Part shown: positions 36,701 to 51,700 of the stretch, piece after piece | Position numbering within the stretch: position 1 is the stretch's first letter | Layout of the letters: the number at the start of each line of letters is the position of its first letter | Assembly: GCF_018320785.1 (NCBI RefSeq) | Contig: NC_054886.1 | Location: 9,547,207 to 9,611,206, forward strand | Direction of reading: 5' to 3' | Origin: Cheilinus undulatus | Lineage: Eukaryota > Chordata > Actinopteri > Labriformes > Labridae | Length of the DNA: 64,000 nt | Position numbers and translations under genes: made by a program | The notes under the pieces: model-generated | Seen by the model: only the letters and a program-made list of their open reading frames with translations | The model's database searches: none | Told to the model about the DNA's origin: nothing

Positions 36701-39700
36701 AACACTTGAACAAGTCTTTACAAATGCCCTCATAACACAACCTAAATGTGGGAGATCAAAGCAAAAGATAAAACAGAGAAATCAACGTTTATGATAAAGG
36801 ATCAAGTAAGCCTCCATTTCAACCCTAAAAACAGCAAAGCTATTCAATGCTGGCTTTTATACAAACAGGAGGATGAATTAGAATTAGAAGCATGTACATT
36901 GCACATTCCTGAATTTCAGTTAAAATTAGATACATTTTTCATTGGTAAGAAGTGGCAGAGCTATTAGACACACCTGCAGAGCAGAAAGAAAGCACTGAAA
37001 TGTATTTCTCCTCTAAAAACCAGAGTGAATGATAGGATGGTGGAGGAAAAGAGCAGAAAAGAAAAGGGCAAAGTCTGAAGAACACTCAAAAAGAGCCTTT
37101 CAGGTTCTTATTGAATGTCGAGATGACCTTACAATCCAAGGATGAGCTAACCCCATAAAACCATAAAAGAGAGGAGAAGCCAACGCAACAGACACACATG
37201 ATGGCTGAAGAGCAACAAAGCCTTGACACGGAGGTTTACGAGGAGTGACTGAAAAAGGGCTTATGATGCCAAAAGCTTTCAAAAAGATAGACAAACACAA
37301 GGTCATAGCATCATTTTAGGACTGGATTTTTTTCCTGGCCCGACCATACTCCAGACGACTTTCAAACCTTAACTGATGAAAGAAATGATGGAGGCCACAG
37401 ACATCAGGAAAGTATCTGCTGGTTTTAACATTACAATCCTCTGAACATGGCATGTGAGACCACACATCTGCTGTCAGTAGTAACATTTTCACTGTAGAGA
37501 TTCCACAGAAACTCAAGATTAAACGTGACTTCAGAGGTCAAACAAACAGCTGTGTTTACATTAGCTGTGAGCTTTAAAGGTATGTAATATCTGGATGGGG
37601 TTGCCACCTGGTCTGCCTGCACTCATTTGCTACTGTAGCTATTTCATGGGAGGCAGCGTGAGCTGGAATCATTGTAAATATCAAAAAGTTTTGATTGGAC
37701 TCAGTCAGGAACAGTAAAATAACTGTATTACCAACACACATTGATGCGACAAACAAATACCACTGGCAGGGGCAAATCGGGTCCAAAATTGTCCAGTGTG
37801 GTGATTCTTAACTGGTGGGTCAGGACCCAAAAGAAATTCTAGAAAATTTCTGATGAGTAGAAGCCCTATTCAGACAGACATCCATATATTTCACTTTCCT
37901 CTGTTCTGCCATGACAGTGAGTACATTTTGGTTGTTTTCTTGATAATGTTGACTCTTTTATCTTGTTATTGTGGGCTACAAAGTTTGTTTTCCTGTAACC
38001 ATGTGTTAATTTCTCAAGATCCCCGGGAAACAACCAAAACAAAGTTATTACAGGAAATAGATTAGAACAAAATGTATGCATGCATGCACTCCCTTCCTGA
38101 AATGATGCATGTTTAAAGAATGTTTGGTTTGTCCTTTCCCTTTAACCAGTCGTGCTTTGTTTATCCTAAGTCCACACTGCAACATTGATGGTAAATAGTT
38201 TTGGGTGGTTAGATGTTCTGGGGGTGTGATGGTTTGGGGTAGTGATGGTGGTGGGTCCCGAGGCGAGACTGTGATTATCTTTGATTTCAAAGATCATCTC
38301 GGCAGATTTTCCAGTGGTGTGAGGTGTACTTAGAGTGATTTTACCCTCCCTGATCTGCTCAAAAGAGGATCAGAGCTGTTCTGGTTCTAAATATTCAACA
38401 TGTTCAATATTTTTGATCAGAAATCCTGTTTTGTGGCGGAAATGTCAAGTACAGCTTTGCAGGCCCTCTATAGATTGTCTCATGGAACCAAACGGTAGCC
38501 AATTAGGAAGCAAGCAGACTGAAGGAGGAAGCACAACAAACACAGCCATGGCAATGAAGGTAAACATGGAGTATTAACTTAGACTGACAAAAGAAATAGA
38601 GGAACTACTTCTTGATTTGTGGCGACAACTTAAGTGTTCACACATGTCCTGTAATCACTACCATAACGAATGTATCAGCTAGCAACATTTAGCTAGCTTA
38701 CTCTAAAGTCGAGTTTGACAAAGTGGTGAGATTTGGAAGTTTGAGAGAGCAGACTGGTTGTTTGTGATTTTGGCATCAAAATACATGAAAGTTAAGTTTT
38801 TGTATTGCTCCTGACAGAAACCGTCAGTAAAGTCTGCTAGTTTTCATTTTTGTTGACCAATTAATTCAATCAAATCTCAAATAAAAATGCTTTTTATAAA
38901 CTACAGACTCAGAATTATCATTCTAGATGTCTAACAATATTATTGAAAGTCTCTACGCAGATGGACCTAAAGTAGATCTCTGTTTAAGCTTGAGACAGCT
39001 ATCGGATCACTCCCTTTAATGTCACCATACTTTAATGACCAATTTGGTAATAGTTCCTCCCAAAAGAACAGAGTTGCTGAGCTCAGCTGCCTCCATTGGT
39101 TTGTTTATCTTACTGCATTGGTTTTAATTTTTTTAAGGAAGGCTTTTTCTGGTATTAAAAATACAAACAATCCCCATTACTCTCATTTCTTTCTTTATCA
39201 TTTCTAAACCTATCTTAGGTAAACTATTAACCCATTATTCAGGCTTCTGTAATATCTTGCATTTTTTCCTAAAGGAAGCCTTTTAACTGCTGCAGTTGAT
39301 TCAGTGTGAGTAAGTGGGGAGTTGTCATGACATTAACTATATATGAAGAGTCAGCTCAATGCAGAAAGCTGCTGAAAGCTGCAGAAAGCCACAAAAACTC
39401 ATCCACTCCGTCAGAGCGACCCCAAACCTCTCATCAATCAGCCAAACACATCAGAGACTGGTCCAGAGCCAAGAAACACCTTGGCAGGAGGTCTGAGTCT
39501 GTCAGATCACATAACGTTGGCTCACAACAAGCAGAAACATCACAGAGACACAAAATGAAGCGAAGACCAGGAAATAAGACATACGCAGAGACACAGAAGA
39601 GGGGTAAAGGCACCCCTGCCATGTCTTTGAAATGGTAAAAACAGCTCATATTTAAACTTGTGGTTAATTTCAGATTAGGGCAATGAAAAGTAACGTAAAT

Positions 39701-42700
39701 ACATAATGAAGACAGAGAAATATGGAAGCAAAAGCTTAAGGTATGAGCAGCTGGCTCAGGATAAACTGAAAACAAAAGGACAATATCTTAATCTAAAGTC
39801 TTTAAATCATTGCTCTTTCTTGTAAAACATTTTTTTAAAGTATCTTTAAAGATGCTAACTTTTTAACCAAAAAAAAAAAAGATTGTCAGACAAGCAACCC
39901 ACACCCCCATCTCTTTCCCTTTATGCATTTCTCTCTTCTCTTCTGCTATAACTCCTACCTTTAATGTTTCTGCATTTTCCTCCTCTTCTTTTCTGTATCT
40001 CCCTCTTCTCTTAACTTGCAACTCCATCTTCCGTTTTACCATAGCTTCCTTTTCTCCTCTTCTGCACTCACGTATTTCTTTCTGAATCTCCCCCTTTTCT
40101 CTACTTTGCTTCTTTTTTATCTTTTTTTGCATCTCCCTATTCAGTCTGCATTTCCTCCTTTCACTGTATGCATCTCCCTCTTTTTTCTGTGTGCATTTCC
40201 CTCTTATCTCCTCCTACATCTCCTTTCTAATTCTGTGTCTCCCTCTTCACTCATTCTTTATCTCCCCATTTGTTCTTTCTGCATCTACTTCTTCTCTCTT
40301 CCTATAACATCCTCTTCCTTTGCTCTGCATCTTCCTCTAAGTTTTCTCTGCATTTCCGTTTACCTACCTACACTCACATCTTTTCCCTTTCTGCATCTCT
40401 CTCTTCCCTTGTTCTATAACTCCCACCTTTATCTTTATGCATCCTCCTCTTCTTTCTATCTGCATCCTCCTCTTCAGAGTTTCTGCATCTTTCTCCTCTC
40501 ACTTTCTTTCTGCATCCCCCTCTTTATTTGTTCTCTTCTGCATCTCCCTCCTTTGTCTTTTGCATCCGCTACCTTAGTCTTCCTGCATCACCCTCTTTTC
40601 TGCACGTCATTCTCTCTTTCTATAACTCCATCTTCTCTCCTCCTACATCTCTCCCTTTTTGTGACAGTTTTTCAAACATGGCAGCCATCAGATCAGACTT
40701 TAAAGCCTCTTTCAGTAACCAAATGACTGATGTCTCTTAGGCTTCATCTTTTTTTATCTTAAACAAGCATTGTCATATGTTGTTTATAAAAGTCACATAC
40801 TTGTATGTAAATGCCCTCAATGACTCTTGATGATGCATCAGGGTGAAGATTTCACCACTACCCATTGTAACTCTGCTCCTAGGGTTAAGGGGGCACTTGA
40901 AAATGAGGTATAGGGGTAAAAACTAGAACTGAGACTGAGCCTACATTAGCATGAAACATCTACAGATTCTCATCTACCAGCTGAGCCTATAAACAATTAG
41001 AGACTTATAGGATCATGGTAGAGGAAAGAGAACTGCTACTATCAGACCAGACTCTAAGTAAACATTAATAACGGCAGGTTACCTCAGAGGTGAAGATGGA
41101 AAAGCAACAGAGAGCGTGATAGAAAGATCAGGAAAAAAATCAGTCCAAGAAAAGAAAACAGAGTCTTCTGGTTTAAACCAAACAACAAATCATCTGTGTA
41201 AGAGAGAGAACATCTGCTGATTAGTTGTGATTAGTTAACAGTTGTTCTTTGGGGGGGAAGATGGTCATTACCATTATCATTGCTATAGTTCATCAGCATG
41301 CCACAAAAGACAGTCAACAGCTTCTCATTTTCCGGCTCAGTATTTTGGTAGAGCGATTTAATGTGATCAGCTACTATCTGAGCCCCTCCTGCCCGGTCAA
41401 CTGCACTCCTGCCCTCATCTGCAAAACAAAGAGGCCAGGACACAAATCAACCACAAAGCAAACCAAGAAAAAAGGAAAGAAAAATAAACCACAACCTGAA
41501 AAATACATGGGAAAAGAATGTTAAGAAGGCAAGATAAAACATACAAATCAATGCAAACTAAGGCTAAAACACCATAATGCTGGTAGAACAGGTGCAAAGG
41601 AAATAATAACCATAAACATATGACGTAAAGGAAAGTTTCAGTTTCATATGAAGCTAATCTCATTTAACATTCAATCCATACAGAAAAAAAAGCTGGGTGT
41701 TTTAACAGCAGGGGTATCCAAACTATGACCAGGGGGCCAAATACGGCCTGCGGTCCACTTTTGATTGGCCCACAGCAAATTTTGAAAAAATAGTGAAATA
41801 TGGCCCAAATCAGAACATGAAGCTTTTGCTTGGCTGTATTGTACTTCTTAGGTTCAGCACAAGGCGGTGCTACCATGCTAAGTCTGTAAACAAACATTTT
41901 GACAAGAAGAATTTTATTATGTTTTAAAATTTGTGACTAAACTTAGACAACACTGTAGGTGGTAAAAGCATTTCAGCCAAACCAAAGTATTAATATCTCA
42001 ATTTATAACGCCCTACTTGATTACCACAGAACATGGCAGCACCAATAGCATTCCAGCTACATAGTCAGCAGTAGCCAGGGCCAACCAGGGCCCCCTGAAA
42101 ACTGAATGGCCTCCCCAAAGTCCTTGAATTGATCGGCTCTTTGCCTTGTCAACCACTCACCAGCCATGTGGGGACTCACAATCACTAAGAATGAAACTAA
42201 GAAGAAACCTCTATTAGATTGGTTTTACTGACTTTAATAACCTCAAGGTTTGGTATATGAAAGTGGCCCCACCCATTCTAATTTATTTCAGTATGTGGCC
42301 CTCAGTGGAAAAAATTTGGACACCCCTTGCGTAAACCTAAGGCCTGGTCAATATAGGCAGGTATTTTTGAAAATGGAAGGGTTTATGGGGTTTATGCATT
42401 TTTGCCTTTGTAAAGAAAAAAAATACAAGGCAGTCAAATTAATTAGTGAAGAGATATTTGCTCTTAACCCTCAAAACTTTGGAAAACACAAACTTTATCT
42501 GCACCTTTAACAATTAAGACCAAAACTGTCTTTGGTTTTTATTTCAAAAACACAAAAGTTTATCAAAATCATCTTGAAGGGGAAATACATGGATGTACCA
42601 AATTTTAAAGAAATCCACTTAGTGTTTAGATATTTTAGTCTAAACCTCACACAGGTTTGAAAAATATAATCATTTTGTTGCAGACAGAACATTGAACACA

Positions 42701-45700
42701 GTAAAAAAACAAATCAATGAGCAAAATTAAAAAAACAAGGAAAGAGCAAAGAATGAACAGATCAGTGAGCGTGGATATGTTGGGCTTAATTAAGCCTTTG
42801 TTTTCTGGGTCCGTTTGCACTTCAAACCCCTTTAAAGACCAGTAAACTTTACCTTGGAGAGACAATAAATTCACAGCAGTGCTGACGGTCTCTCTGGGAG
42901 GTTTTTGTCTGCTAGAACAGCTGCCAAAGGGAGCGTTACATGAGTCAGCCCTCTCTGTATCACTGCGTCTGCTACTTTCATTTACTCATGGCTGCATGCC
43001 ACACCTCAGAAACACAGAAACGCCATGTGGATAACATTTTCTCTTTCTGTTCTGTTGATAACAATTACACTGATACTGGTTAGTGCTAGGAAAATAAACT
43101 TCAAGTGCTTAGAAACATACAAGTGGAATAATTAAATATTAGAGGAACACACACAAAACATCACATCTTTTAGCCGAGAGGAAAAAAATCACTGCAATGC
43201 TGAAGAGCTGCTGTGCAGCCTTTTGCATTACATACAAACTTTAAAATCCTATTAGTTTCCACTCAGAATCGCTGGAGCTCAGTCAGAGTAACCATCAGGT
43301 TCTTGGTCTCCTCTCTCACTAAGGTCCTTCTCCCCCCACTGCTCAGTTTGGCTGGGCGACCAGCTCTAGGAAGAGTCCTAGTTGTGCCAAAATTCTTCCA
43401 TATGAGAATTCGAGAGGCCACTGTGCTCTTGGGAACCTTTAGTGCAGCAGAAATGTTTTTGTAGCCTTCCCCAGATCTGTGCATGTCAACAATCCTGTCT
43501 CTGAGCTCTGCAGGCAGTTCCTTTGACCTCATGGCTTGGTTTCTTCTTTGGTATAAACTGTTAGCCATGAGGTCATCTATAGAGAAGTAAGCCTTTCCAA
43601 ATCCTGTCCAATCAGTTTAATTTACCACAGGTGGACTCCAATCAAGGTGTAGAAACATCTCATCAAAGATCCAGAGAAACAGGAGGAACCTGAGCTAAAT
43701 TTAAGGGCTAAATACTTATGCCAATGTGATATTTCAGTTTTTATTTTTTATATATTTGCAAAAATTTCCCTTTTTCCTTGTGGAATACTGGGTGTAGCTC
43801 AATGAGAGAAAAAAGTTAATTTAAACAGAATAAAATGAATTTGAATTCTTTCTGAATGCACCGTTCATTTAGACCTCTCATCATCATCTTGCACCCAAGA
43901 TTCATTTTTCCCCTTGAAGACGCGGATGCAGTGTCTTCCATGTTACATTGTGTTTCTTAGAGGTGGCGAGCAGCTGCTTCTCCACACGTCTTTTATAAAT
44001 CCACGCCGGCTCGCTGAGACCTCCCTCTACTCAAACAAATGTCACTTCCCTTCAGATTCCAAAGATGCCCGGCTTTTCCACGAGAGGAGAAACCATGCAG
44101 CAGAACTGACAGCTGTGGTTAAAGCCTCCAAAACGAGCTGAAGAATCAGGCTTAAACCCGGCTGCTCGTCCCTGAGGTCAATATTCAAATCCTCAAAAAC
44201 CACCCTGCTGGTTCAGTCATTAATGAGATTTCTAGGGGCAGAGGGTCCATGTGTGGCTTTTTCAACTGCAGAACAAGTTATTACAAATAGAGTATGAAAG
44301 GTTGAAGTTAAATCGGACAGAAAAACGCAAGTTTTTGTTATTTATTTCCCTTCATGCAGGTTAAAAATGGATGGTTTTTAGAAATAAAATGTAAATAATA
44401 CTTTTTTCATTACCTAAACCCTCAAAAGATGCATTAGAACCCTATCAAATCTTGAGATTTAGATCTGAAATGATCAACAGCACTACTTCACACTCATAAA
44501 CATACAGTAGGTTTCCAGCTGAAAGGAATGGCAGTCTAGAGGGTTACTCTAAAAGTCCCAGAGAGACTGGGAACATCTTTTCTACCTGGTATTGCAGTAT
44601 ATAATTGTTACTAGCAGCATTTATTTCATTGAGTCGTACAGTCACCAAACTCCTCAAAAGCAGCAGCTACTGAGGTTCAAATAAACAACAATGATCCTAA
44701 ACTGAGCCTTCAAGGTTTCATTTTCTTGACCAGCAGACAGTAATCCAGCAGAATTTCCCAGCATGCACTGCTCTAACTCCTTCAAGGTTTCTGTGTCTGT
44801 AACACTTTATTTAAGATCAAAGCAGTGTCTGCAGCAGCTGAAAGCAGCACCGTTTTATGACTTATTTTTCCATTAGCTCTGCGATGGTGATGACAGGGCT
44901 TGTGACATGTTCAGGGTCCATCAGAAAAAACAAACTCCTACTTACGGCTGTCGTAACAGATGTTGCCAAGAGCTCTGCCGGTCTGCAGTAAAACCTCCTG
45001 GTCGGCAGAGTTTAACAGCTGAATTAGAGGAGGGATGAGGCCGGCGTCCACACACGGAGTCCGCATGAACTCTGATGGAGAGAGGAAGTAGAAAATACAT
45101 CAGTTTTATAAACTCCTACAATCCATCAGCTCTGCAGTCATTAGACTTGACGGGTCGGCCCATTTAGTTTGAGAGGATTCCACTGCTACCTCTCGTAACT
45201 TTGTTTAAAAAGGCAAGGAGGCACCCAAAGTCAAGGGGTAGGGGTATTAGCTAGAAATGGGACTTAGTCTTAAAAAAAGGTATATCCATGTGCAGCGTCT
45301 AGATCCATCCATCTCAGGCTTTGACACAGGCTACATACTGGAATTAGGGATGCACCATAATCACTGGTGCCGATAAATTATAGGCCAATACTGCAAATAT
45401 TTTAAATAATTTCATTATTCTGATGACAACCAATAAAATCAACTTATAATGAGGGTGTTTGTTTACTCCTTGTTTAAGAAAATTAAGAAGGTAGGATTTT
45501 TTGTCTACTATTCTAAAAAATGGCACTTGAATGATTGCATGATATGTCATGCATAACTTCTCTGCTGCAAAAAAAAAAGCTTTAAACTGGTATTTTAACA
45601 CAAATTTCAGGTCAAAGAAATATTGCACCTTTTGCGATTTGAAAATTGCAGCAGGCCATATTACGATTTAATCTTATTTTCGATTCATTGCCCAGCCCTA

Positions 45701-48700
45701 CATGTTACCGTGGTATTACCATACCGTGAGATTTTGATAGGGTTACATCCTGATTGCTCACTACATATTATCCCCCTCTTACCCCCACATGTGCATTTAT
45801 ACAGAAAATTACCTTCTCTTTAAATCAACAATTTAAAAAATCTGTTCTTATCAGTTATCAGCCATCAGAAGAAGTTATCATATTGGCGAATCACTGACTG
45901 GAATGGCTCAACTTGGTTAGTATTAAGCGCAAGCTGCGGTGATTTACATATCCATAAAGTAGCTCAAACTACTGTTAAAAATGTATCTTTTTACTGATAA
46001 CTCGATTGTTTAAAGTCCAAAGACACATAAGAGCAAGCTGTGGCTCTGATCATGGTCAAAGAAGCAGCTGTAAACACTGTAACTCTGTACACATAGCTGA
46101 GTGTAGCTGAGATAATGAAACAGCCATATCAGAAAATGAGGCAAGTTACAGAAAGACAACTGAAAACCACAATTTCAGTTATACAATATACTGAAAAGTG
46201 CAGGGACATATCAAAACATTTTTTTCTGTGATTTTATGCAGAGAGGTGACTTGAGTATCACATCCCAGGCTAGTTTGAGAGGGAGATGGGGGATCATAGC
46301 ACTTGAACATGCACATGAATGTGTGATCCCTCTTAATTTTGTCATACTAGGATGTAATACCTTTATCAAAAAGAGCATAAAACATGCTGTTCTACAAATA
46401 CAAGACCTAATCAAGTTGGGTGGTGAAATGAGGACTTTTAAATTAATAACAGTGTAGATAGATTTTTTAAATATCCTCCACAGAATCAAATATATTACTT
46501 TAACCATTTGTTAATGGGATAGAGAGGATTTATTGTCTTCTCTCCCACCTGTAGCAGTCCTTTAGCTACCTGTCCAGGTGAACTATGATGCTTTATGGTA
46601 AAGGTTAGGTGTTGACGTGCTTCTTTAAAAGGTTATACAGCTTTTTTTAAGACCAGTGTCCATGTTCTGACTAATTATAAAAACTAACTATAACCAACCT
46701 TTCATTTTGGCAGCCATGTTGGATCATATGTGTTTAAGGCTCTCATTAAAGGTGGTGATTTATGTAAATTAGATTAATGGGTTTAAACATTAAATCTCGC
46801 CCAGTGCCGCTTTAGACAATCTTCTCGGTTCAAACTGTCAGACAGAAAGGCGGTCGTCTTTAGCCCAGCAGTCACTTGGCTGCTCGCAGACGTTTCCGGA
46901 AGCGGTGACAGATAAATGCCAGCGGGTTGCTGCCAAGCTTGGCAAACTGCTGGGGAGTGATCATTAGCTGCAGTCTTGCAAGCTGCTAAAAACCCATTCA
47001 TTACCCCGAACCTTTTCTTCTCAGAGCTCCATTCGCGTCTGCTTTTTTTTTACTCTAAAAGCTTCTCCTGAGCGCACGCCGAGGCATTATGGAAATGGAA
47101 GCTCTCTGACACAGCAGTTATGCAAGGTTTGAGTCCTTACACAATAACCTCGCAGTCACTGACAGCTTAGCTCTGAGATGCCAAGAAAAAACAGGAAAAA
47201 AGGAGCCCAGGTCTGAAATGGACTGTCAATCAAAACTGGTAGTGTTTGATTCTTCAAATTTATCTGATATCAAAGATTAAAATGTGTCTCTGTGCCACAT
47301 TAATCCATTCATGGAGAAAACATGTAATAAGCCAAGGAACAAATGCAAAAGGAAGTGCAAAAACTAAAAACGGATAAAACAGAGAAACAGAAAGTCAGAG
47401 AATCTTTGGGTTTATAGGCCTGGATAAAAGCAATCTCACCATTTTTGGCCACCTCAGCGATGATGTTGGCTACTTTCGGGGTGCAGGAGGACTGGGGCTT
47501 TAGCAGGCTGGGTAGCAGGGGAAGGATGGCCATCTCCTGGATCTTCATGCTCGCTTCAGTGTCTGCAGAAAAAAGAGGATTAACTTAAGTCTAACACGTA
47601 CATATGTATGGCCATCCCTATTCATTTTTGCGCTAGTATTTTTCTTTTATATTTGGACTTACTAACAGCCATCTTTTGGGTTTGTTTCATGGCCAACTGG
47701 GCAAATATAAAACTCTGTGGTGATATGGCTCGCATTGGAAAACATATTTTGGCATATCTGGTTGTGCAGTGATGCCTGGATAATTTTAGTTAAATACAAA
47801 TAGAGAGGTTGGGCAGTTGAACACACATCTCATAGCTGCAGTAAAATTAAAAGAAGAAACATTTCCAAAAAAAACAAGTTTTAAGAAAGTACAAAATAGT
47901 TTTTGTTTTTGAGACATCAGTTTTATTTTTATCTGAGAATAAATATATATTTTTGACCATGTTTTGCATCAGAAAATTAATCTTATTTAAAGAAAATCTG
48001 CCTAATTTTGTTAAGATTAAGATTCCACCTAATACTGAGCTAGATATATCCAGAAGGAATCTTCAACACTGGTTTGCCTAATATCTCAGCAGTTTCTCTC
48101 TTTGTTGTACATGTTAGTTGTAATATTTAACATTAAACAGTCTGAATCTGGATAGGGTCAAATAAGCTTGAACAGGACGTCCCATGATAGATGTTAATTC
48201 AGACTTCACTCACTGTTGTTGGCAAGAGCTTTGAGCAGGCAGTCCAGGCAGCTCTCCACGCTGTCTGTGGCGCTGTCTGAAGACGCTAACTTCAGCTTCT
48301 CCAGGGCTTCACTTAGGTTATCTGAAAACAGAAACAGGTCATGAAGAAAGACTGGAGGATCTCTGTTTTTAGTGGGATGTTAGTGAGAGAGGGCCGACTT
48401 CACTATCGCTGTCTGGGCTGCAGATTGGGCCTCGGTCCAGATATTAGAGCTGAAGTAGAACATCCTCGGTTTTTTATATCTCAGCCAACAAATGAACCAA
48501 ATCTGTGAGAAAACCTCTCAAACTCTTCCAAGTGTGAGAAGAGGTGTCAAATACTGGAAAAGAAATAACATTCCAGGATGCTCTGTAGACAGTAGATAGA
48601 CTGGCAACAGTTCAAATGTGAGCTGGGATCGAGTCCAACAAGCTGCAACCTTCAACAGAATTAATGGTAAACAGATAGAGTGGAAGAAATAAGAACATCA

Positions 48701-51700
48701 TCAAAAGCATCATTTAAGACTGTGTTTGATATCAGTGTTGATTAATCAACCAGCAGCCGTGGATGATAAAGAATCCTTTTTAGACCTACTATAGTACTAA
48801 ATATTCATTTAGCTCTTCTATGTCAACATTTTTCAGACAGAGAGGAGAAAAACAAGTCTTTTTTTTTTTAATAGTTGTTGTTTGAATTAATGTCAAACAT
48901 GATTTTAAAACCATCTTGAACTAATCATTGCTCATTTTTCTGTCTTCTGACTTTTCTGAGTCTCCACATTCTTGACAGCTCCAAAAAAAATGAAGCACAA
49001 ATCTTGGATGATTAAAAACCAAAGAAGCTGAAAACCAACAGCATTGAGCCTACATATAACTTACCATGGTGTTTTATATGATGGCATATCTGCTGCATTA
49101 GCATAATCACAAGTTAACCACATCAGAAAGACTAAAACGATGTTTTTATGGTTGAATTTAATATGGCATTTTCTTTTAACATGATATTATTACATTGGAT
49201 GACAAACTGATTAGATACTAAAAGCCAAGATTAGGGATGCGACATATTCGATTTTTGCTGATATCCCGATATTTCAAACTTAATTTAGCCAATAAAGGTA
49301 TATAAATATACACCATATCAGCCAAAAATCACTCTTTTGCCTTAACTGGTACAAAATGCAGCTGCAACAGGTTTTAACAGATGACATCACATCACATCAC
49401 CCCGATTTTAGCATCTTTACACAGGCTTCCCGTTAACTTTAGAATTGATTTTAAGATTTTACTCATTACTTTTAAGGCCCTAAAGGGTCTGTCTCCAATA
49501 GAACTTTTAACCCCATGTGCCAGCCCGCAGACTCAGATCCTCAGGTGGGAACCTCCTGGTCGTTCCAAAGTCAAACCTTAAAACTAAAGGTGAGCGAGAA
49601 TTTTCAATCAGGGCTCCTTGACTTTGGAACAACCCACCTGAGGAGATAAGGCAAGCAGAATCAGTCACTTCCTTTAAATCACTTTTTTAAAGACTTGCTT
49701 TTATGTGATGTCATCTTCTTAATTGGTTTTAAAGGGGACATAGTTCACCCTTTTAATACAGGTTTATAAACCTAAAAAGATTCTAGTTAACCTTTACAGT
49801 ACTGCTAAACAAAAATAATCAAAGCCTTTATGTGATTATGTAATTGCAAAGCCTGGCATCCTGATTGCAATTAGATTGAAGGTGCAGAATGCAAACAGAA
49901 AAAAATACACCAGGAAGAATTTCAGGAGAAAGAAAAAGCAGCATCATGTTAAGATCATCTACAGCTATGTATGCATGGCCAGGACACTGGAGATTTTTTA
50001 TCTTAATTAAAATTTGGTAAAATAAATTTAAATAACACATCTTTTTGGTTGTCTGTGTGCATTTACATGATCACTTTATTTAATGGTAACTTGATATGAT
50101 TTTACATGCACTTCAGTGCTCCCTTTTTCTGTAAAAATCTGGTTTACATGATTCTGTCAATTTTTAAATTTACTGCCACGGGTACATAACATAAAACTCA
50201 AACTTCCTGTTTTGTTTTTTGAACTAATGGTAGCAGTAATGCACCAAAACATTGTCTGCCAGATGCCATAACATAACACCATGATTTTTGATATGGCGTC
50301 GCCTTTGACGTTGGTCAGGGCTGCACCATCTTCATGTTGTGTCTATAATCAGGAAACAGCATCAAGCTTTATATCAGCAAGAATCTACTTTTGGTCTGAG
50401 CTCTGGTCTTCCTTCACTCTGACCAAAACCCCGTCCTCACTGGACGCTCATTCAGAGCCAGAATAGCTCTTGAGGAATTCACTGATGTAGAATGGAGAGA
50501 GAATTTCCAGCAGCAGGGAATCTATTCTACACTTTTGTATCATTTTATTGAGCATGAAATTAGTTTCACCACCAAAATACTGCCTCCTAACACTGCTGCT
50601 TGTCATGTCTGCTTCTTCTTCTTCCACTCTGTGTCATGTACTTCACTCATGCAGGTAAAACAGAACAGAAGAAACCAGATTAAACTGTTTATATGTACAA
50701 AATAATCAGATTAGTGGGCAAAAAGCTAGGTGTGCTAATCCAATTTTTAATAATCCAATAACAGCCTTTGTCTGATGAGAATATCACATTAGTCTGTTTA
50801 CATGACTACTGGAGTAATCAGGTAACTCCAGAAATGAGATGATGATTGGTTTATGAGTGTGCATGTAAACACAATCACTGCAAATGTTAAATGTATGCTC
50901 CACTTCTCTGTGGTCTGTTAGGATGCTGCAGCAGCTCTTAAACATGTAGAACAGTTGTCACATGTTTCACTAGCTAATAAAACTTCTCCCTGACACGCAG
51001 CATACAGCTCTGGTAACAGTACACCTCATTAACAGAACATACTGTTCCACTGGCACATCCCTTACATTACTAACAAACTCAGACATGATGCAGATTGACA
51101 TATAGCATTAAGGTCAAACTCAGTTCCAGGCTATGTTTTGTAGCTGTGATATTTATATGTCAACACTCTGGCTATACTCCAGCTTAACATTATGACTTTA
51201 TGTTAGACATCATCACCTAGTCAAGTGGTTTTATATTTTTAGACCTCCTGAAGAAAAAAAAGCTTTATTTAAAGTCAAAGAGACTTTGATATGTAGCATT
51301 TTAACACGGAGATGTCAATATTGGACCAAGAAAGACTACTGCTCTGTTATAAGTATTTTTAGTCGAGTACTTAAACTGGTTCAAATCTTTCCAACAGTTT
51401 TCAAAGCCAGAGAAATTTTCATTCTTATGGTACTAATGTTGTTAGATGCCGTGACAGACAGGATGTGTTTATCACTGCCGATGAACTGCTTGATGTTAAG
51501 TGAAAGACTGCTATATAATAAAGCATGCACTGCTGCTAAAAGCGTCTGTTCTGTTGCTGTACCTCATCCATGTTCAGTGCTGCTTACTTGTGATAGATCA
51601 CGATTATTCTCTGACATCAGCTGCACGTTCTATCACCTCTTAACTCCATCCCCCAACCCTGACTGCCATAAAGTAGGTGCACTGGTCAGCTTCATCCAGT

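Noticed and set aside
39306..39638. 110-aa + ORF and the overlapping 113-aa - ORF
   Set aside because: Both lie in a rap1gds1 intron, are mutually antisense, and lack any family motif.
40016..40726. 236-codon + ORF, Leu/Ser/Phe-rich
   Set aside because: It lies wholly on the pyrimidine minisatellite in a rap1gds1 intron. The repeat itself keeps the frame open.
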